This document shows, piece after piece, positions 34,164 to 42,707 of a stretch of DNA of 54,087 bases (position 1 is its first letter; each line of letters starts with the position of its first letter). The translations under genes and the position numbers were made by a program. Source of the DNA: Geobacter sp. UBA5730 (lineage in GTDB: Bacteria > Desulfobacterota > Desulfuromonadia > Geobacterales > Pseudopelobacteraceae); the NCBI GenBank assembly GCA_002419465.1, contig DIGE01000005.1, forward strand, positions 1 through 54,087, given 5' to 3'. Under the pieces are notes generated by a model. That model was not told the origin of the DNA. It saw only the letters and a program-made list of their open reading frames with translations, and did not search any database.

Positions 34164-35284
34164 CAGGCGGCTTTCCCGTAGGGAACAAATGCATTGCTGT
34201 CGCGCGTCAGCAGTTGTAGCAACTTGGGGTGAATGAACAGCTTTTCCTTCCCCGCATCCAGTTCGGTCAGTACGCCGATCCGGACCAACTGTTTCAGATA
34301 CAGCGAGGCTGTCTGACGTTTGGCGATGCCTGCCTCGGTCAGGTTGCTGATGCGGCAATACGGTAGCTGAAACAAAAGAGTGACCAGTTCGTGGCTATAG
34401 ACTTTTGGCAGGCTGGCACGGATATGTTCGGCTGTGTGGTCGGACAAGGCGCGAATCGTCGCAATCTTGCCCGTCGTCCAACTGGCCGTTTGCTCAACGC
34501 CCTTGATAAGGTAAAGCAGCCACGGTTCCCAATCCTGTTCCCGTGTAACCTGCAACAACAGGCGGTAATAATCCGTTTTGTTCTGGATGATGTAGCGGCT
34601 CAGATACAGAATCGGCAGGGTCAGCAATCCCTCCTGGATCAGGAACAGGCTGTTCAGTACCCGCCCCGTGCGTCCGTTGCCATCGGTAAACGGGTGGATT
34701 GCTTCGAACTGGTAATGACCGACCGCCATGCGAATCAGGGGATCGAGCTCCGTCTCGTTGTGCAGATAGCGTTCCCAGTTCGCCAACAGATCCCGTAACA
34801 AGCCTTCACCTTCGGGCGGGGTATAGATGGTCTCGCCCGTTTTGTCGTTGATGAGCGTTGTGCCCGGCGTGCGGCGTATCGACATCTCCACGCCCTTGAT
34901 CGTGGTGCACACCTGTTCCGCCGTGCGGGTATTGAGTGGAGTTTGCTTGAGTGCCCTGAAGCCCTCGAACAGCGCACGGCTGTAACGCAGCGCTTCTTTG
35001 GTCGCCGAGTTGGCCTGAGCCTCGTTGCCCACATGCCGGAACAGTTCGTCCGTGGTCGTCACGATATTCTCGATTTCAGAACTGGCGCGTGCTTCGAGAA
35101 GCGGCAGCGTATTGATCAGCATGGCCTGGTTCGGAATCAACTCGGCCGCCTGCTTCAGTTCGGCCAGCGCCGCACGGGCGGTGATGCACTGCTTCAGCAC
35201 CGCACGGGTTTCCACCTCGATGGCAGGTGGCAATAGAGGAAGAGCATTGTAGGCACGCTCAGGATTCCAGTTTGCAGCGGTCAT
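34163..35284 (-). CDS. Fic-family AMP-transferase-like protein in the R-M locus
   Basis: 373 residues from the ATG with GGAG 10 bases upstream. Fic core HPFTDGNGRTGR with catalytic His about residue 197. An N-terminal segment SSEIEN (about 68-73) fits the S/TxxxE(G/N) inhibitory helix of self-inhibited Fic proteins, so AMPylation would be restrained by default. The C-terminal ~100 residues look like a winged helix (LTEAGIAKRQTASLYLKQL), common in this Fic group. Located between hsdS and hsdR and coupled to hsdR by a 1-bp overlap. Its targets are unknown. Confidence 0.88.
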   Translation of the reverse strand: MTAANWNPERAYNALPLLPPAIEVETRAVLKQCITARAALAELKQAAELIPNQAMLINTLPLLEARASSEIENIVTTTDELFRHVGNEAQANSATKEALRYSRALFEGFRALKQTPLNTRTAEQVCTTIKGVEMSIRRTPGTTLINDKTGETIYTPPEGEGLLRDLLANWERYLHNETELDPLIRMAVGHYQFEAIHPFTDGNGRTGRVLNSLFLIQEGLLTLPILYLSRYIIQNKTDYYRLLLQVTREQDWEPWLLYLIKGVEQTASWTTGKIATIRALSDHTAEHIRASLPKVYSHELVTLLFQLPYCRISNLTEAGIAKRQTASLYLKQLVRIGVLTELDAGKEKLFIHPKLLQLLTRDSNAFVPYGKAA

Positions 35285-35323
35285 GTTTAACTTTCTCCGA
35301 CTTTTAGACACGACCGCACTCTA

Positions 35324-35399
35324 TGTCGACGCAATCGACATGTCAACAAAATGTGTCGATTATTTTTGTTTTTGTCGACATATATCCGGGACGTGTCGA
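35324..35399 (-). promoter_or_regulatory. TGTCGA operator-like array upstream of fic-hsdR
   Basis: TGTCGA or its inverse appears five times in 76 bp: 35324, 35335 (inverse), 35354, 35373 (palindromic TGTCGACA) and 35394. The last three are 19 and 21 bp apart, roughly two helical turns. The stretch separates hsdS from fic, so it probably holds a regulated promoter for fic-hsdR. Confidence 0.6.
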
Positions 35400-35422
35400 T
35401 CATGCAAACATGACGCATAAAC

Positions 35423-36511
35423 TCACAACTCCCCTCTGAAGGCCTGATCCAGCAGGGATTTCTTCAGCGCATCCAGTGCGGCCAGCTTCTGCTGGTAGAT
35501 GGATTCAAGATTTTTGGTTTCCTCAAGAAGTGAGTCCGTTGTTGAAACTATTTGCTCCTGTTCTTCTAGGCTTGGCAAAGCAATCTCCATGTCCTTTATC
35601 ATTCCAAGCTTCAGAAACTTAGTCCCTGCACCCACGGACTGTTCCTTAAATTTTTTCAGGCTTTTCAACATCTGGTAATACAGGAATCTATATAACACAC
35701 GCTGATGTTCGTTCACCGTGATCACGTAGGTTCGCTGATAAGCATTAAATTTACCATTGTAGTGCTTCACGTTGAAGTCACCGACTGCGTTGTTGCCTGC
35801 AAGGAGAATAGCTTCACAGTCAAAGGCAAAAGTATCAATAGCGTATATCCCACGTGAACAAGTAAAAAACGGATATACTCCACCTTCAACTGCTGCATTA
35901 GAATCTAATTTTCCGGTAGTGATTTTAACCAAATCTCCAAGAGGCACCTTCGCTGCATCTATACCATTGAGGTGACTTTCAAACAGCGCACGGGCATTTT
36001 GCAGGTTCTTCTCGGCGTTGACCTTGGCAATGGCGATACCTTCAAACGCTTCATCAAGGATGCCGACGATGCGTTGCTGTTCGGGGAGAGGGGCAAACAC
36101 TATAGGTAACGCCGAAATTTCGGATTTATTGATTGAAGCGAAAACAGCCCCTTCCTTGCCAGCTATTTTTGGCTGCAAGTGAAGCAGTTGGTAATACAAA
36201 AACTCCCTATCCAGTTCGCCTTTGCTGCGTATGGCAGCTAATCCTCGTCCTATACAGATTTCCTCAGCAGCAAAATTTACTGGCCCCACAGGAGCACGTA
36301 CTGACATCAAAATGTCACCTTCTCGCGCAACCTTGGTGGTCTGAGTGGTCCAAGATGTGGGGGCCTCAATGAACTTCTCTCCGAAGTCTTTTTTGCCCTG
36401 ATAGAATGGCAACCCGTTACCTTCAGAGTTATAAAATTTGCCCTCTGGCGACTGACCAGCGATTACCTCGCACAAATCGCCAATGTGTTTGTATTCCCAC
36501 CCGGCCTTCAT
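35423..36511 (-). CDS. hsdS: Type I R-M specificity subunit
   Basis: 362 residues, two target-recognition domains. TRD1 (WEYKHIGDLCEVIAGQSPEG ... EISALPIVFAPLPEQQRIV) is followed by a conserved helical spacer, then TRD2 (VPLGDLVKITTGKLDSN ... MEIALPSLEEQEQIV) and a second helix ending LLDQAFRGEL. It chooses the methylation and cleavage site for HsdM/HsdR. Its start overlaps the KilA-N gene by 4 bp. It is somewhat shorter than the ~400-residue norm, but both halves look complete. Confidence 0.93.
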   Translation of the reverse strand: MKAGWEYKHIGDLCEVIAGQSPEGKFYNSEGNGLPFYQGKKDFGEKFIEAPTSWTTQTTKVAREGDILMSVRAPVGPVNFAAEEICIGRGLAAIRSKGELDREFLYYQLLHLQPKIAGKEGAVFASINKSEISALPIVFAPLPEQQRIVGILDEAFEGIAIAKVNAEKNLQNARALFESHLNGIDAAKVPLGDLVKITTGKLDSNAAVEGGVYPFFTCSRGIYAIDTFAFDCEAILLAGNNAVGDFNVKHYNGKFNAYQRTYVITVNEHQRVLYRFLYYQMLKSLKKFKEQSVGAGTKFLKLGMIKDMEIALPSLEEQEQIVSTTDSLLEETKNLESIYQQKLAALDALKKSLLDQAFRGEL

Positions 36512-37368
36512 CCCTCCACACCGCTTTTCTCCGCGCCCTCCGCGTCTCCGCGTGACCCCGCCTCTAATCTTTTTCGCTGGTCATCTGCCGTCAGTATTCG
36601 CATCTGTTGAATGGCGAGCTGGTTCAGCCGCTGCAAACGTTCCGGCTGAGCAATCCCTTCGGCGATAAAGTGGGCATTGAGGTTTTCCATATTGGCCAGG
36701 CAGAGCAGTTGCGCGCTTTCGGCCTGATCGCGGATATTCCCCTTTTCACCCGGATTCTCGCTGCGCCACTGGGCGGCGGTTTTGCCAAATAACGCCATAT
36801 TGAGCAAATCCGCCTCGCTGGCATAGACCAGCGTCATCTGCGCCGGGGTTAATTCAGGCGGAATCAGGTGCTCACGAATGGCATCGGTATGGATGCGGTA
36901 ATTGAGTTTTGCCAGATTGCGGCGGATATCCCAGCCAAGGGTCTTGTGTTCTTCTTCCTTGAGACGCTGAAACTCCTTGATAAGGTAGAGCTTGAACTCA
37001 ACTGAAATCCACGAAGCAAATTCAAAGGCAATATCCTTGTGGGCATATGTACCGCCATAGCGGCCTGCCTTGGAAATAATGCCAATGGCTCCGGTACGTT
37101 CGATCCACTGCTTTGCAGTGAGAATGAAGCTGTTGAGGCCGGAATCTTTTTTAATCCCATCGAATTCGATGGGATTAAACTCCGGATTATTTATCTGCTC
37201 CCAGATACCAAGAAATTCAATGGTATTCCTATTGCGCATCCAGTTGGATATAAGGTAATCTGTTCGCTCCGCATCCTTATACCGAGCAATATCGGTAATG
37301 CAGATATAGTCATCGTCTTTGACGGAAAGTATCTGCACCTCTCGCTTGAGTACCTCAATTTTTGCCAT
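36508..37368 (-). CDS. KilA-N domain protein between hsdM and hsdS
   Basis: 286 residues from the ATG after GGAGG. The N-terminal half is a KilA-N DNA-binding domain: DDYICITDIARYKD, YLISNWMRNRNTIEFLGIWE, TAKQWIERTGAIGIISKAGR, GTYAHKDIAFEFASWIS and FKLYLIKEFQRLKEEE. The second half is a helical domain commonly attached in such proteins. Proteins of this kind are often embedded in type I R-M loci but their task is unclear. The last ~15 residues are encoded by a CTCCGCG-repeat sequence that looks like an added 3' end. Confidence 0.85.
   Translation of the reverse strand: MAKIEVLKREVQILSVKDDDYICITDIARYKDAERTDYLISNWMRNRNTIEFLGIWEQINNPEFNPIEFDGIKKDSGLNSFILTAKQWIERTGAIGIISKAGRYGGTYAHKDIAFEFASWISVEFKLYLIKEFQRLKEEEHKTLGWDIRRNLAKLNYRIHTDAIREHLIPPELTPAQMTLVYASEADLLNMALFGKTAAQWRSENPGEKGNIRDQAESAQLLCLANMENLNAHFIAEGIAQPERLQRLNQLAIQQMRILTADDQRKRLEAGSRGDAEGAEKSGVEG
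36529..36552. repeat. CTCCGCG short repeat at the kilA-N 3' end
   Basis: CTCCGCG occurs three times (36529, 36538, 36546). Similar CTCCGCG strings are widely scattered in unrelated bacterial genomes. It encodes the Arg/Gly/Glu-rich tail of the KilA-N protein and ends close to the hsdS start. Confidence 0.45.
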
Positions 37369-37413
37369 GAATCGCCTCCGATTCTGCACACACTGTGTTC
37401 ACAATAATGGCAG

Positions 37414-38868
37414 TCACAGGAGCCTCCTGATATTCCGCAGCACTTCCGCACTCTCGGCATCCAGTGCAGCTATCTCATCCATGATCTCCTGCGGGGAGCG
37501 GTGGGTGATGGCTTCGCCACCGTTGGGGTTCTTTACAGAAAGATCATAGGTAGCGGTATCAATGCCGCTGACATCCACGCTCCAGCTTTTGGGAGAGTCG
37601 GCCTTGGTCTGCTGCAGTTCGATAAACTCCTGCAGGTCATCGTCATTCAGCGGGTTGGTCTTGCCCAGGTTGCGACCGGGATCAAGTGAGTAGTACCAGA
37701 CCTTGCGGGTGGGAGCTCCTTTCTCAAAGAACAGCACCACGGTCTTGACACCTGCACCTTGGAACGTACCACCGGGACAATCCAGCACCGTATGCAGGTT
37801 GCAGGATTCCAGCAGCAGCTTGCGCAGGCTGACTGAGGCGTTGTCGGTGTTGGAGAGGAAGGTGTTTTTGATCACCACGCCAGCCCTGCCGCCGGCACGG
37901 AGCATCTTGATGAAGTGCTGCAGGAACAGGAAGGCGGTCTCACCGGTGCGGATCGGAAAGTTCTGCTGCACCTCTTTGCGCTCTTTGCCGCCAAAGGGGG
38001 GATTGGCAAGGATGATGTCAAAACGGTCCTTTTCCTGCACATCGGCCAGGTTCTCGGCCAGGGTGTTGGTGTGGATGATGTTGGGGGCCTCGATGCCATG
38101 CAGGATCATGTTCATGATGGCGATCACATAGGCCAGCGACTTCTTTTCTTTGCCGTAGAAGGTACGCTCCTGCAGGGTCTTTACCTGATCGGTGGTCAGG
38201 TTGCCCTGGGCCTTTAGATAGTCAAACGCCTCACACAAGAAGCCTGCTGAACCGACGGCACCGTCATAAATGCGTTGGCCTACGTTGGGTGCCACCACCT
38301 GCACGATGGCACGGATCAGCGGACGGGGGGTGTAGTACTCGCCGCCGTTGCGTCCGGCGTTGCCCATGTTCTTGATCTTGGCTTCGTAGAGGTGGGAGAG
38401 TTCGTGCTTCTCGGTTTGAGAGCGGAAGCGCAGCTCGTCGATATGGTCGATGATCTCCCGCAGGTTGTAGCCGCTGTGGATCTTGTTCTTGATCTCGCCG
38501 AATATTTCACCAATCTTGTATTCAATGGTGTTGGGGCCGGTTGCTCGCTGTTTGAAGCCGTGCAGATAAGGAAACAGTCTGCGGTCCACAAAATCCCGCA
38601 GATCATCGCCGGTCAGGGCCTTGTTGTGATCCAGCGTGCCGTCTGCAGCCTTGGGGGCTGCCCAGCTCTCCCAACGGTACGGCTGATCCAGGATGAAGGT
38701 ATAGCTCTTCCCCTCCAGCTCCGCCTCCATGGACTTGTCCTGCTCCAGGCCATCCAGGTATTTCAGGAACAGCAGCCATGAGGTCTGCTCGGTGTAATCC
38801 AGTTCACTGCCACAACCTGCTTCTTTCCAGAGTACATCGTCGATATTCTTGAAGGCCTGTTCAAACAT
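37414..38868 (-). CDS. hsdM: Type I R-M methyltransferase subunit
   Basis: 484 residues from the ATG preceded by AAGGA; 20 extra upstream codons lack a site. An N-terminal helical domain (MFEQAFKNIDDVLWKEAG) precedes the methyltransferase: GGEYYTPRPLIRAIV, IYDGAVGSAGFLCEA (SAM site; usually DPACGSGGFL) and the adenine-methylation motif ANPPFGGKER. It modifies adenine in the HsdS-defined target. Note the Ala-Val in place of Ala-Cys in the SAM motif; activity is still expected since the NPPF motif is intact. First gene of the R-M operon. Confidence 0.93.
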   Translation of the reverse strand: MFEQAFKNIDDVLWKEAGCGSELDYTEQTSWLLFLKYLDGLEQDKSMEAELEGKSYTFILDQPYRWESWAAPKAADGTLDHNKALTGDDLRDFVDRRLFPYLHGFKQRATGPNTIEYKIGEIFGEIKNKIHSGYNLREIIDHIDELRFRSQTEKHELSHLYEAKIKNMGNAGRNGGEYYTPRPLIRAIVQVVAPNVGQRIYDGAVGSAGFLCEAFDYLKAQGNLTTDQVKTLQERTFYGKEKKSLAYVIAIMNMILHGIEAPNIIHTNTLAENLADVQEKDRFDIILANPPFGGKERKEVQQNFPIRTGETAFLFLQHFIKMLRAGGRAGVVIKNTFLSNTDNASVSLRKLLLESCNLHTVLDCPGGTFQGAGVKTVVLFFEKGAPTRKVWYYSLDPGRNLGKTNPLNDDDLQEFIELQQTKADSPKSWSVDVSGIDTATYDLSVKNPNGGEAITHRSPQEIMDEIAALDAESAEVLRNIRRLL

Positions 38869-39240
38869 GGGGGTCCTTGTGGAGATTGAATTGGCGGGGA
38901 TTTTACGTTTTGTTGGGGGCGATTGCAATCATTGATCAAGCAAAATAGGCCCCTAATCATGGATAACGGAAGTATTCTGTCATGCTGGCAGGAATAATTT
39001 AAAAACAGCCGGACTGGGGGCAGTCAAAACAGACCACTGCTGCGAGCTGGTGAAGGGGTTGGATTGGGGTTTTTCTGGCCTGAAAGTTTAATGATGTTAC
39101 TGTCAATATGTTAAGAAGATGATACTTATGAGTAACCCTTTTCCATTTTAATTTTATTTCTATTTTGTTTAAAATGCGTAAAGGCTTTAAAATTTTACGG
39201 TCCTTTTTGCGGTGTACGGTGGGCGGCTGATGATTTTATT
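38869..39240. other. AT-rich right flank of the island
   Basis: No gene seen. It should hold the hsdM promoter on the minus strand. Near its end TTACGGT (39195) and CGGTGTACGGTGG (39210-39222) resemble the TTACGGTGT motifs in front of the integrase remnant and could be the other set of arm-type sites. Confidence 0.45.
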
Positions 39241-39270
39241 CATAAATTACGTTATGTTATCAGCTGATAA

Positions 39271-39289
39271 CAATCCCTACCCCGCCATA
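39271..39289 (+). mobile_element. Candidate right attachment site (attR) of the tRNA-Ser island
   Basis: AATCCCTACCCCGCCATA here matches the tRNA-Ser 3' end AATCCCTACCCC-TCC-GCCATA apart from a 3-base gap. It is followed by a terminator. This fits the displaced original 3' end of the tRNA gene, free to decay, and would bound an island of about 8.5 kb (30.8-39.3 kb). Confidence 0.6.
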
Positions 39290-39297
39290 AAAATGCA

Positions 39298-39328
39298 GGG
39301 CCTACGGGAAAAACCTGTAGGCCCTTTT
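39298..39328 (+). terminator. Terminator after attR
   Basis: GGGCCTAC and GTAGGCCC stem (plus GG/CC) with an A-rich loop and TTTT. Possibly the original terminator of the tRNA-Ser gene before the island inserted. Confidence 0.7.
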
Positions 39329-39359
39329 GCATATATCCAGACGTCACAAGGGGCGCGGC

Positions 39360-40733
39360 ATGCTGTTTATCAGAAAAACTACCTATCTGTCAGGTATGGC
39401 ACTGGCTGTCATGTTGTTAACCGTCAGCGCGCGGGCGAATGCCGATGTCATGCCGATGGATGTCGAGCCACCCAGGGAGGTGGCCTCCCGTAGGGAGTTG
39501 AAAAAGGAGCTCTCAAGTCTGAGTGTTACCCTTGAGACCTCGGAGTTGGAGTTGGGTGATTTTCTGAACCGGGTGACTCCCCGTGAGCTGTACAAGGGAG
39601 CCGGCAGGGCCGGGGGAGTCACAACCCATGTGGTCAGGAACGGTCCGATCCAGGTCCGCGCAGCAGACAATTTTATCCACCTCACCGTTCCGGTTTCCTT
39701 CACCATGGGCTACGGCGTCTTTGAATCCTTGCCGCTTGCAACAAAGCTTACCTTCAAGCTGACCGCCAGCGTGAGCCCTGACTGGATGATCATCACGGAG
39801 GTGTACTACACCGGTTTGAGCGAGCAGCTTGCTGATGAGGTCGGGGTCGGCCTGGTCTCCATCAAGCTGCGCAGCATCGTGGAGGGGGTCACCCAGCCGC
39901 TGCAACGGACGCTCTCCGGCCTGATTACCAAGCGACTGAATGAAAAATTCCAGCTGCGTTCAGAAATGGCCAAGGTTTGGCAAGCGGCTCAAAAGCCGAT
40001 GCTGGTGGATGCCAGGTATGCTGCCTGGCTGCTGCTTACACCACAGGAGGCATCGATTTATCCGTTGTACGCCCAACATCGTCAGATTCGGTTGGGGGTG
40101 GGGCTCAAGACTTATGCCGAACTGGTAGTGGGGCCGGAACCTGTAGCCCGTCCAGCCACTGCACTTCCCAGGCTCCGGCAGGTTGCCGTCGGGGAGCGCA
40201 GCTTCCAGGTCGCCCTCAACATTGATATCGTCTATCAGGATTTTCTCAAGGTCGTTGCGCCGCTGCTGATCAATAAGGAGTTTAAAGGCGATGGCAGGAC
40301 TGTTGTGGTGAAGAGTCTCGACCTGTACGGCAACGGTGACCGGCTGGTGGTCAAGCTTGAGACCACCGGCGACCTTGACGGGGTTATCTACCTGACCTGC
40401 AGGCCGGTCTTGAATCCTCGGACCAACGTCGTTTCGGTGGAGGATCTGGACTTTGATCTGCAAACCCGGAACATGTTGCTGAAAACGGCTGAATGGTTCC
40501 TGCACGGCACCATTCGGGACTCCATCCAGGAAAAACTCAATCTGGACCTGACCCAGCGTTTGCTGCAGGTCAGGGATATGGCCAGCAAGGCCCTGACGCG
40601 GGTTAAGCTGGCGGACAAGCTGTATCTGAGCGGCAATGTCACCACCGTCAGTCTGAACGATGTGCTGGTCCGGCAGGACAGGTTTTCGATTCAGGTCTAC
40701 ACGGCGGGAGAAAGCAGTGTTGTGCTTCACTGA
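39360..40733 (+). CDS. DUF4403-like exported protein
   Basis: 457 residues from the ATG following AAGGGG; signal peptide (LSGMALAVMLLTVSARANA). The mature protein is beta-rich with two similar halves, and segments such as VPVSFTMGYGVF, GVGLVSIKLRSIVEG and LKTAEWFLHGTIRDSIQEKL fit the DUF4403 family (BPI/SMP-like lipid-binding shapes). The first gene to the right of the island. Role unknown, probably periplasmic or outer-membrane associated. Confidence 0.65.
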   Translation: MLFIRKTTYLSGMALAVMLLTVSARANADVMPMDVEPPREVASRRELKKELSSLSVTLETSELELGDFLNRVTPRELYKGAGRAGGVTTHVVRNGPIQVRAADNFIHLTVPVSFTMGYGVFESLPLATKLTFKLTASVSPDWMIITEVYYTGLSEQLADEVGVGLVSIKLRSIVEGVTQPLQRTLSGLITKRLNEKFQLRSEMAKVWQAAQKPMLVDARYAAWLLLTPQEASIYPLYAQHRQIRLGVGLKTYAELVVGPEPVARPATALPRLRQVAVGERSFQVALNIDIVYQDFLKVVAPLLINKEFKGDGRTVVVKSLDLYGNGDRLVVKLETTGDLDGVIYLTCRPVLNPRTNVVSVEDLDFDLQTRNMLLKTAEWFLHGTIRDSIQEKLNLDLTQRLLQVRDMASKALTRVKLADKLYLSGNVTTVSLNDVLVRQDRFSIQVYTAGESSVVLH

Positions 40734-40802
40734 GGCGGATTGTAGCGGGCAATCCTGACGTGTGTGTGCCTGTATAAAACCGGTTTCCCTTAAGGCAATG
40801 CC

Positions 40803-42041
40803 ATGAACCGTTCTCACTGCTGTGAGCAAGCCGTACTGCATGAGTTGCTTGATCCGTTGCGCAGACTGTTCCCGGTTCGTCTGCATGACCGGATACTGCT
40901 GGTGGGTGGCTGTGTGCGGGATCTGCTGCGCGGGGTGCGCTGGCACGATCTGGACCTGGCTGCGGCCTTGACTCCGTCGGAGTTCGAATCCTGCGGTTTT
41001 CGGCTGGTGACCGGTCGCAGCACCCTGCCGGTCTGGTTTTACCACGATGAATCGATCGGCACGGTCGAGGCGGTTGCGTTGGAGAGCATGGAGCGGCTTG
41101 AGGACGATCTGCGGCGGCGGGATTTCACCATCAACGCCCTGGCGCTTACCCTGGATACCCGGTTGATCGATCCCTTGGCAGGTCAGCAGGGCCTGGACCT
41201 GGGCGCTTTGGTGCCTTGTAGCGCGCGCAGCTTCGTTGAGGACCCCTTGCGAGTGGTGCGAGCCTTTCGTTTTGAGTCTCAGGGGTGGCGGCTTACAACG
41301 GAGAGTGAAGGTCTGATCGCTGCCCGGCAGTGGGATGATGCCTTGCAGGACATCCCGGTGGAGCGGTTCAGCCGGGAGTTGCAGAAGGCGCTGGCGGCCG
41401 GCGATCCCGCCCGGTTCTTTCAGCGGCTGGTGCGGTATAACGTCGGCCGGCACTGGCTGCCTGAACTGTTCCAGATGCCGCAGGTTCCGGCCGGCCCGCT
41501 CAACTATCATCCCGAGGGAGATCTGTTGACCCACACGCTACAGGTTCTGCAACGGGTGGCAGTCCGGTCTGGAGATCCGTTGGCCCGTTTCTGTGCCTTC
41601 TGCCATGATCTCGGCAAGCTGAGTACGGCTCCGTCCCGCTATCCGCAGCATCACGGACATGATAAGGCCGGCTTCCAACCGGTACAGGCGCTGTGCGAGC
41701 GTCTGCGGCTGCCGTCGCGCTGGCGTGACGCTGCTGCCTGGACCAGCCGTCTGCACACCAAGGCCAACCTGATGGCAACATTGCGGCCGGCTACGCTGCT
41801 GACGATGGTGGCGCAGGCGCGCAAAGCCGGCATTATTGAGATCTTGCCACTGGTATCGGCGGCTGATAAGCAGGCGCAGATGGATCACGGGTTGTGGAGC
41901 CAGGCTGTGGCTGTCGCTGCCTTGTCAACCGTGCAACTCGGGATTGATCCATTGCGGCTGGCAGCGCTGGCGCCAGCCAAGCGTGCCGGTTATCTTCTGC
42001 AAAAACGGGTGGAACGGTTGCAGTCGCTGAGGGGGGGCTGA
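40803..42041 (+). CDS. tRNA nucleotidyltransferase / poly(A) polymerase family with HD domain
   Basis: 412 residues. Class II nucleotidyltransferase motifs: LVGGCVRDLLRG, WHDLDLAAAL, DDLRRRDFTINALAL, PLRVVRAFRF. A C-terminal HD domain is present (EGDLLTHTLQVLQRV, FCHDLGKLS), as in E. coli-type CCA-adding enzymes. CCA addition and repair of tRNA 3' ends is the likely role; many relatives split CC- and A-adding activities, which cannot be told here. The first acidic motif reads DLDLA rather than DIDIV/DIDFT-like, still with both Asp. Confidence 0.85.
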   Translation: MNRSHCCEQAVLHELLDPLRRLFPVRLHDRILLVGGCVRDLLRGVRWHDLDLAAALTPSEFESCGFRLVTGRSTLPVWFYHDESIGTVEAVALESMERLEDDLRRRDFTINALALTLDTRLIDPLAGQQGLDLGALVPCSARSFVEDPLRVVRAFRFESQGWRLTTESEGLIAARQWDDALQDIPVERFSRELQKALAAGDPARFFQRLVRYNVGRHWLPELFQMPQVPAGPLNYHPEGDLLTHTLQVLQRVAVRSGDPLARFCAFCHDLGKLSTAPSRYPQHHGHDKAGFQPVQALCERLRLPSRWRDAAAWTSRLHTKANLMATLRPATLLTMVAQARKAGIIEILPLVSAADKQAQMDHGLWSQAVAVAALSTVQLGIDPLRLAALAPAKRAGYLLQKRVERLQSLRGG

Positions 42042-42065
42042 CAGGTTTGCATTTTTGCAAAGACG

Positions 42066-42099
42066 ACGGAAGGCCTGCGGCAATCCGCGGGCCTTCCGT
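42066..42099. terminator. Bidirectional terminator-like hairpin between cca-like and HU genes
   Basis: ACGGAAGGCC-T-GCGG pairs with CCGC-G-GGCCTTCCGT around CAAT. No long T-run on either side; position between convergent genes suggests shared termination. Confidence 0.6.
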
Positions 42100-42119
42100 G
42101 TACAGTGAAACGGGAGGAA

Positions 42120-42410
42120 TTACTTTTTTTTGGCAGCCTTGACCTTGAGGTCCTTGAGGTTTTTACCCGGGGAGAACTTGGCCGAGGTTTTGGCCGGAAT
42201 CTTGATCTCTTTGCCGGTTTGAGGATTGCGGCCGGTACGGGCCTTGCGGGTCACGGTGTTGAAGGTGCCGAAGCCGACCAGGGTCAGCTTGTCGCCAGCT
42301 TTCATGGCTGCTTCGGTTGCTGCCATAAAAGCGCTGAGGGCCTTCTCGGCCTGGGTCTTGGTGATGCCTGCGCCTGCTGCCATCTTTGCAACGAGATCTG
42401 CCTTCTTCAT
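42120..42410 (-). CDS. hup: HU-type nucleoid protein
   Basis: 96 residues. MKKADLVAKMAAGAGITK, VGFGTFNTVTRKARTGRN and PQTGKEIKIPAKTSAKFSPG are diagnostic of HU. It bends and compacts DNA. A Lys-rich tail (KAAKKK) ends it. Monocistronic, convergent with the nucleotidyltransferase gene. A TTGCAT / 16 bp / TAAGAT promoter-like pair lies on the minus strand at 42475-42502. Confidence 0.93.
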   Translation of the reverse strand: MKKADLVAKMAAGAGITKTQAEKALSAFMAATEAAMKAGDKLTLVGFGTFNTVTRKARTGRNPQTGKEIKIPAKTSAKFSPGKNLKDLKVKAAKKK

Positions 42411-42474
42411 TCGGGTCCCCCTTGGGTTTTTTTCGCTGCCGGGACGTCTCCGACAGCGTTGAATCTGGCCTATG

Positions 42475-42502
42475 ATCTTAGCACTGGATTGAGCTTATGC
42501 AA
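42475..42502 (-). promoter_or_regulatory. Candidate HU promoter
   Basis: Minus strand TTGCAT (42502-42497), 16-bp spacer, TAAGAT (42480-42475) preceded by TGC. About 65 bp upstream of the HU start. Confidence 0.45.
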
Positions 42503-42682
42503 GTGGTCAAGCGTTTTTTTGCTTCTAACACACTTTTTTTTCTATAGCGAGTGTTCTTTCTGCTTTTAATCTCTTTTTAAGGCGGTGCCCGGGCCGGACA
42601 GGAAACTGTTGACAGGCGCACTGGCCTGGCAGTACTTTTAAAACACCGGCGGAAGCCCGGTGTAACAGCCTGATTCACGGTA

Positions 42683-42707
42683 TGGCGGCCTGCGGCCGCC
42701 TTGTTTT
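42683..42707 (+). terminator. Terminator-like hairpin in the ilvE leader
   Basis: GGCGGCC, TGC, GGCCGCC followed by TTGTTTTT, about 40 bp before ilvE. No plus-strand gene ends between the nucleotidyltransferase gene and here, and a TTGACA promoter-like element with TACTTT lies upstream (about 42608-42637). An attenuator of ilvE is therefore possible. An ACACCGG/CCGGTGT hairpin precedes it. Confidence 0.6.

Noticed and set aside
32364..34181. 605-residue plus-strand ORF
   Set aside because: Antisense to hsdR, whose motifs are unambiguous; it reads as a shadow of GC-rich coding sequence.
39960..41534. 524-residue minus-strand ORF
   Set aside because: Antisense to the DUF4403 and nucleotidyltransferase genes, both of which carry clear family motifs or a signal peptide.
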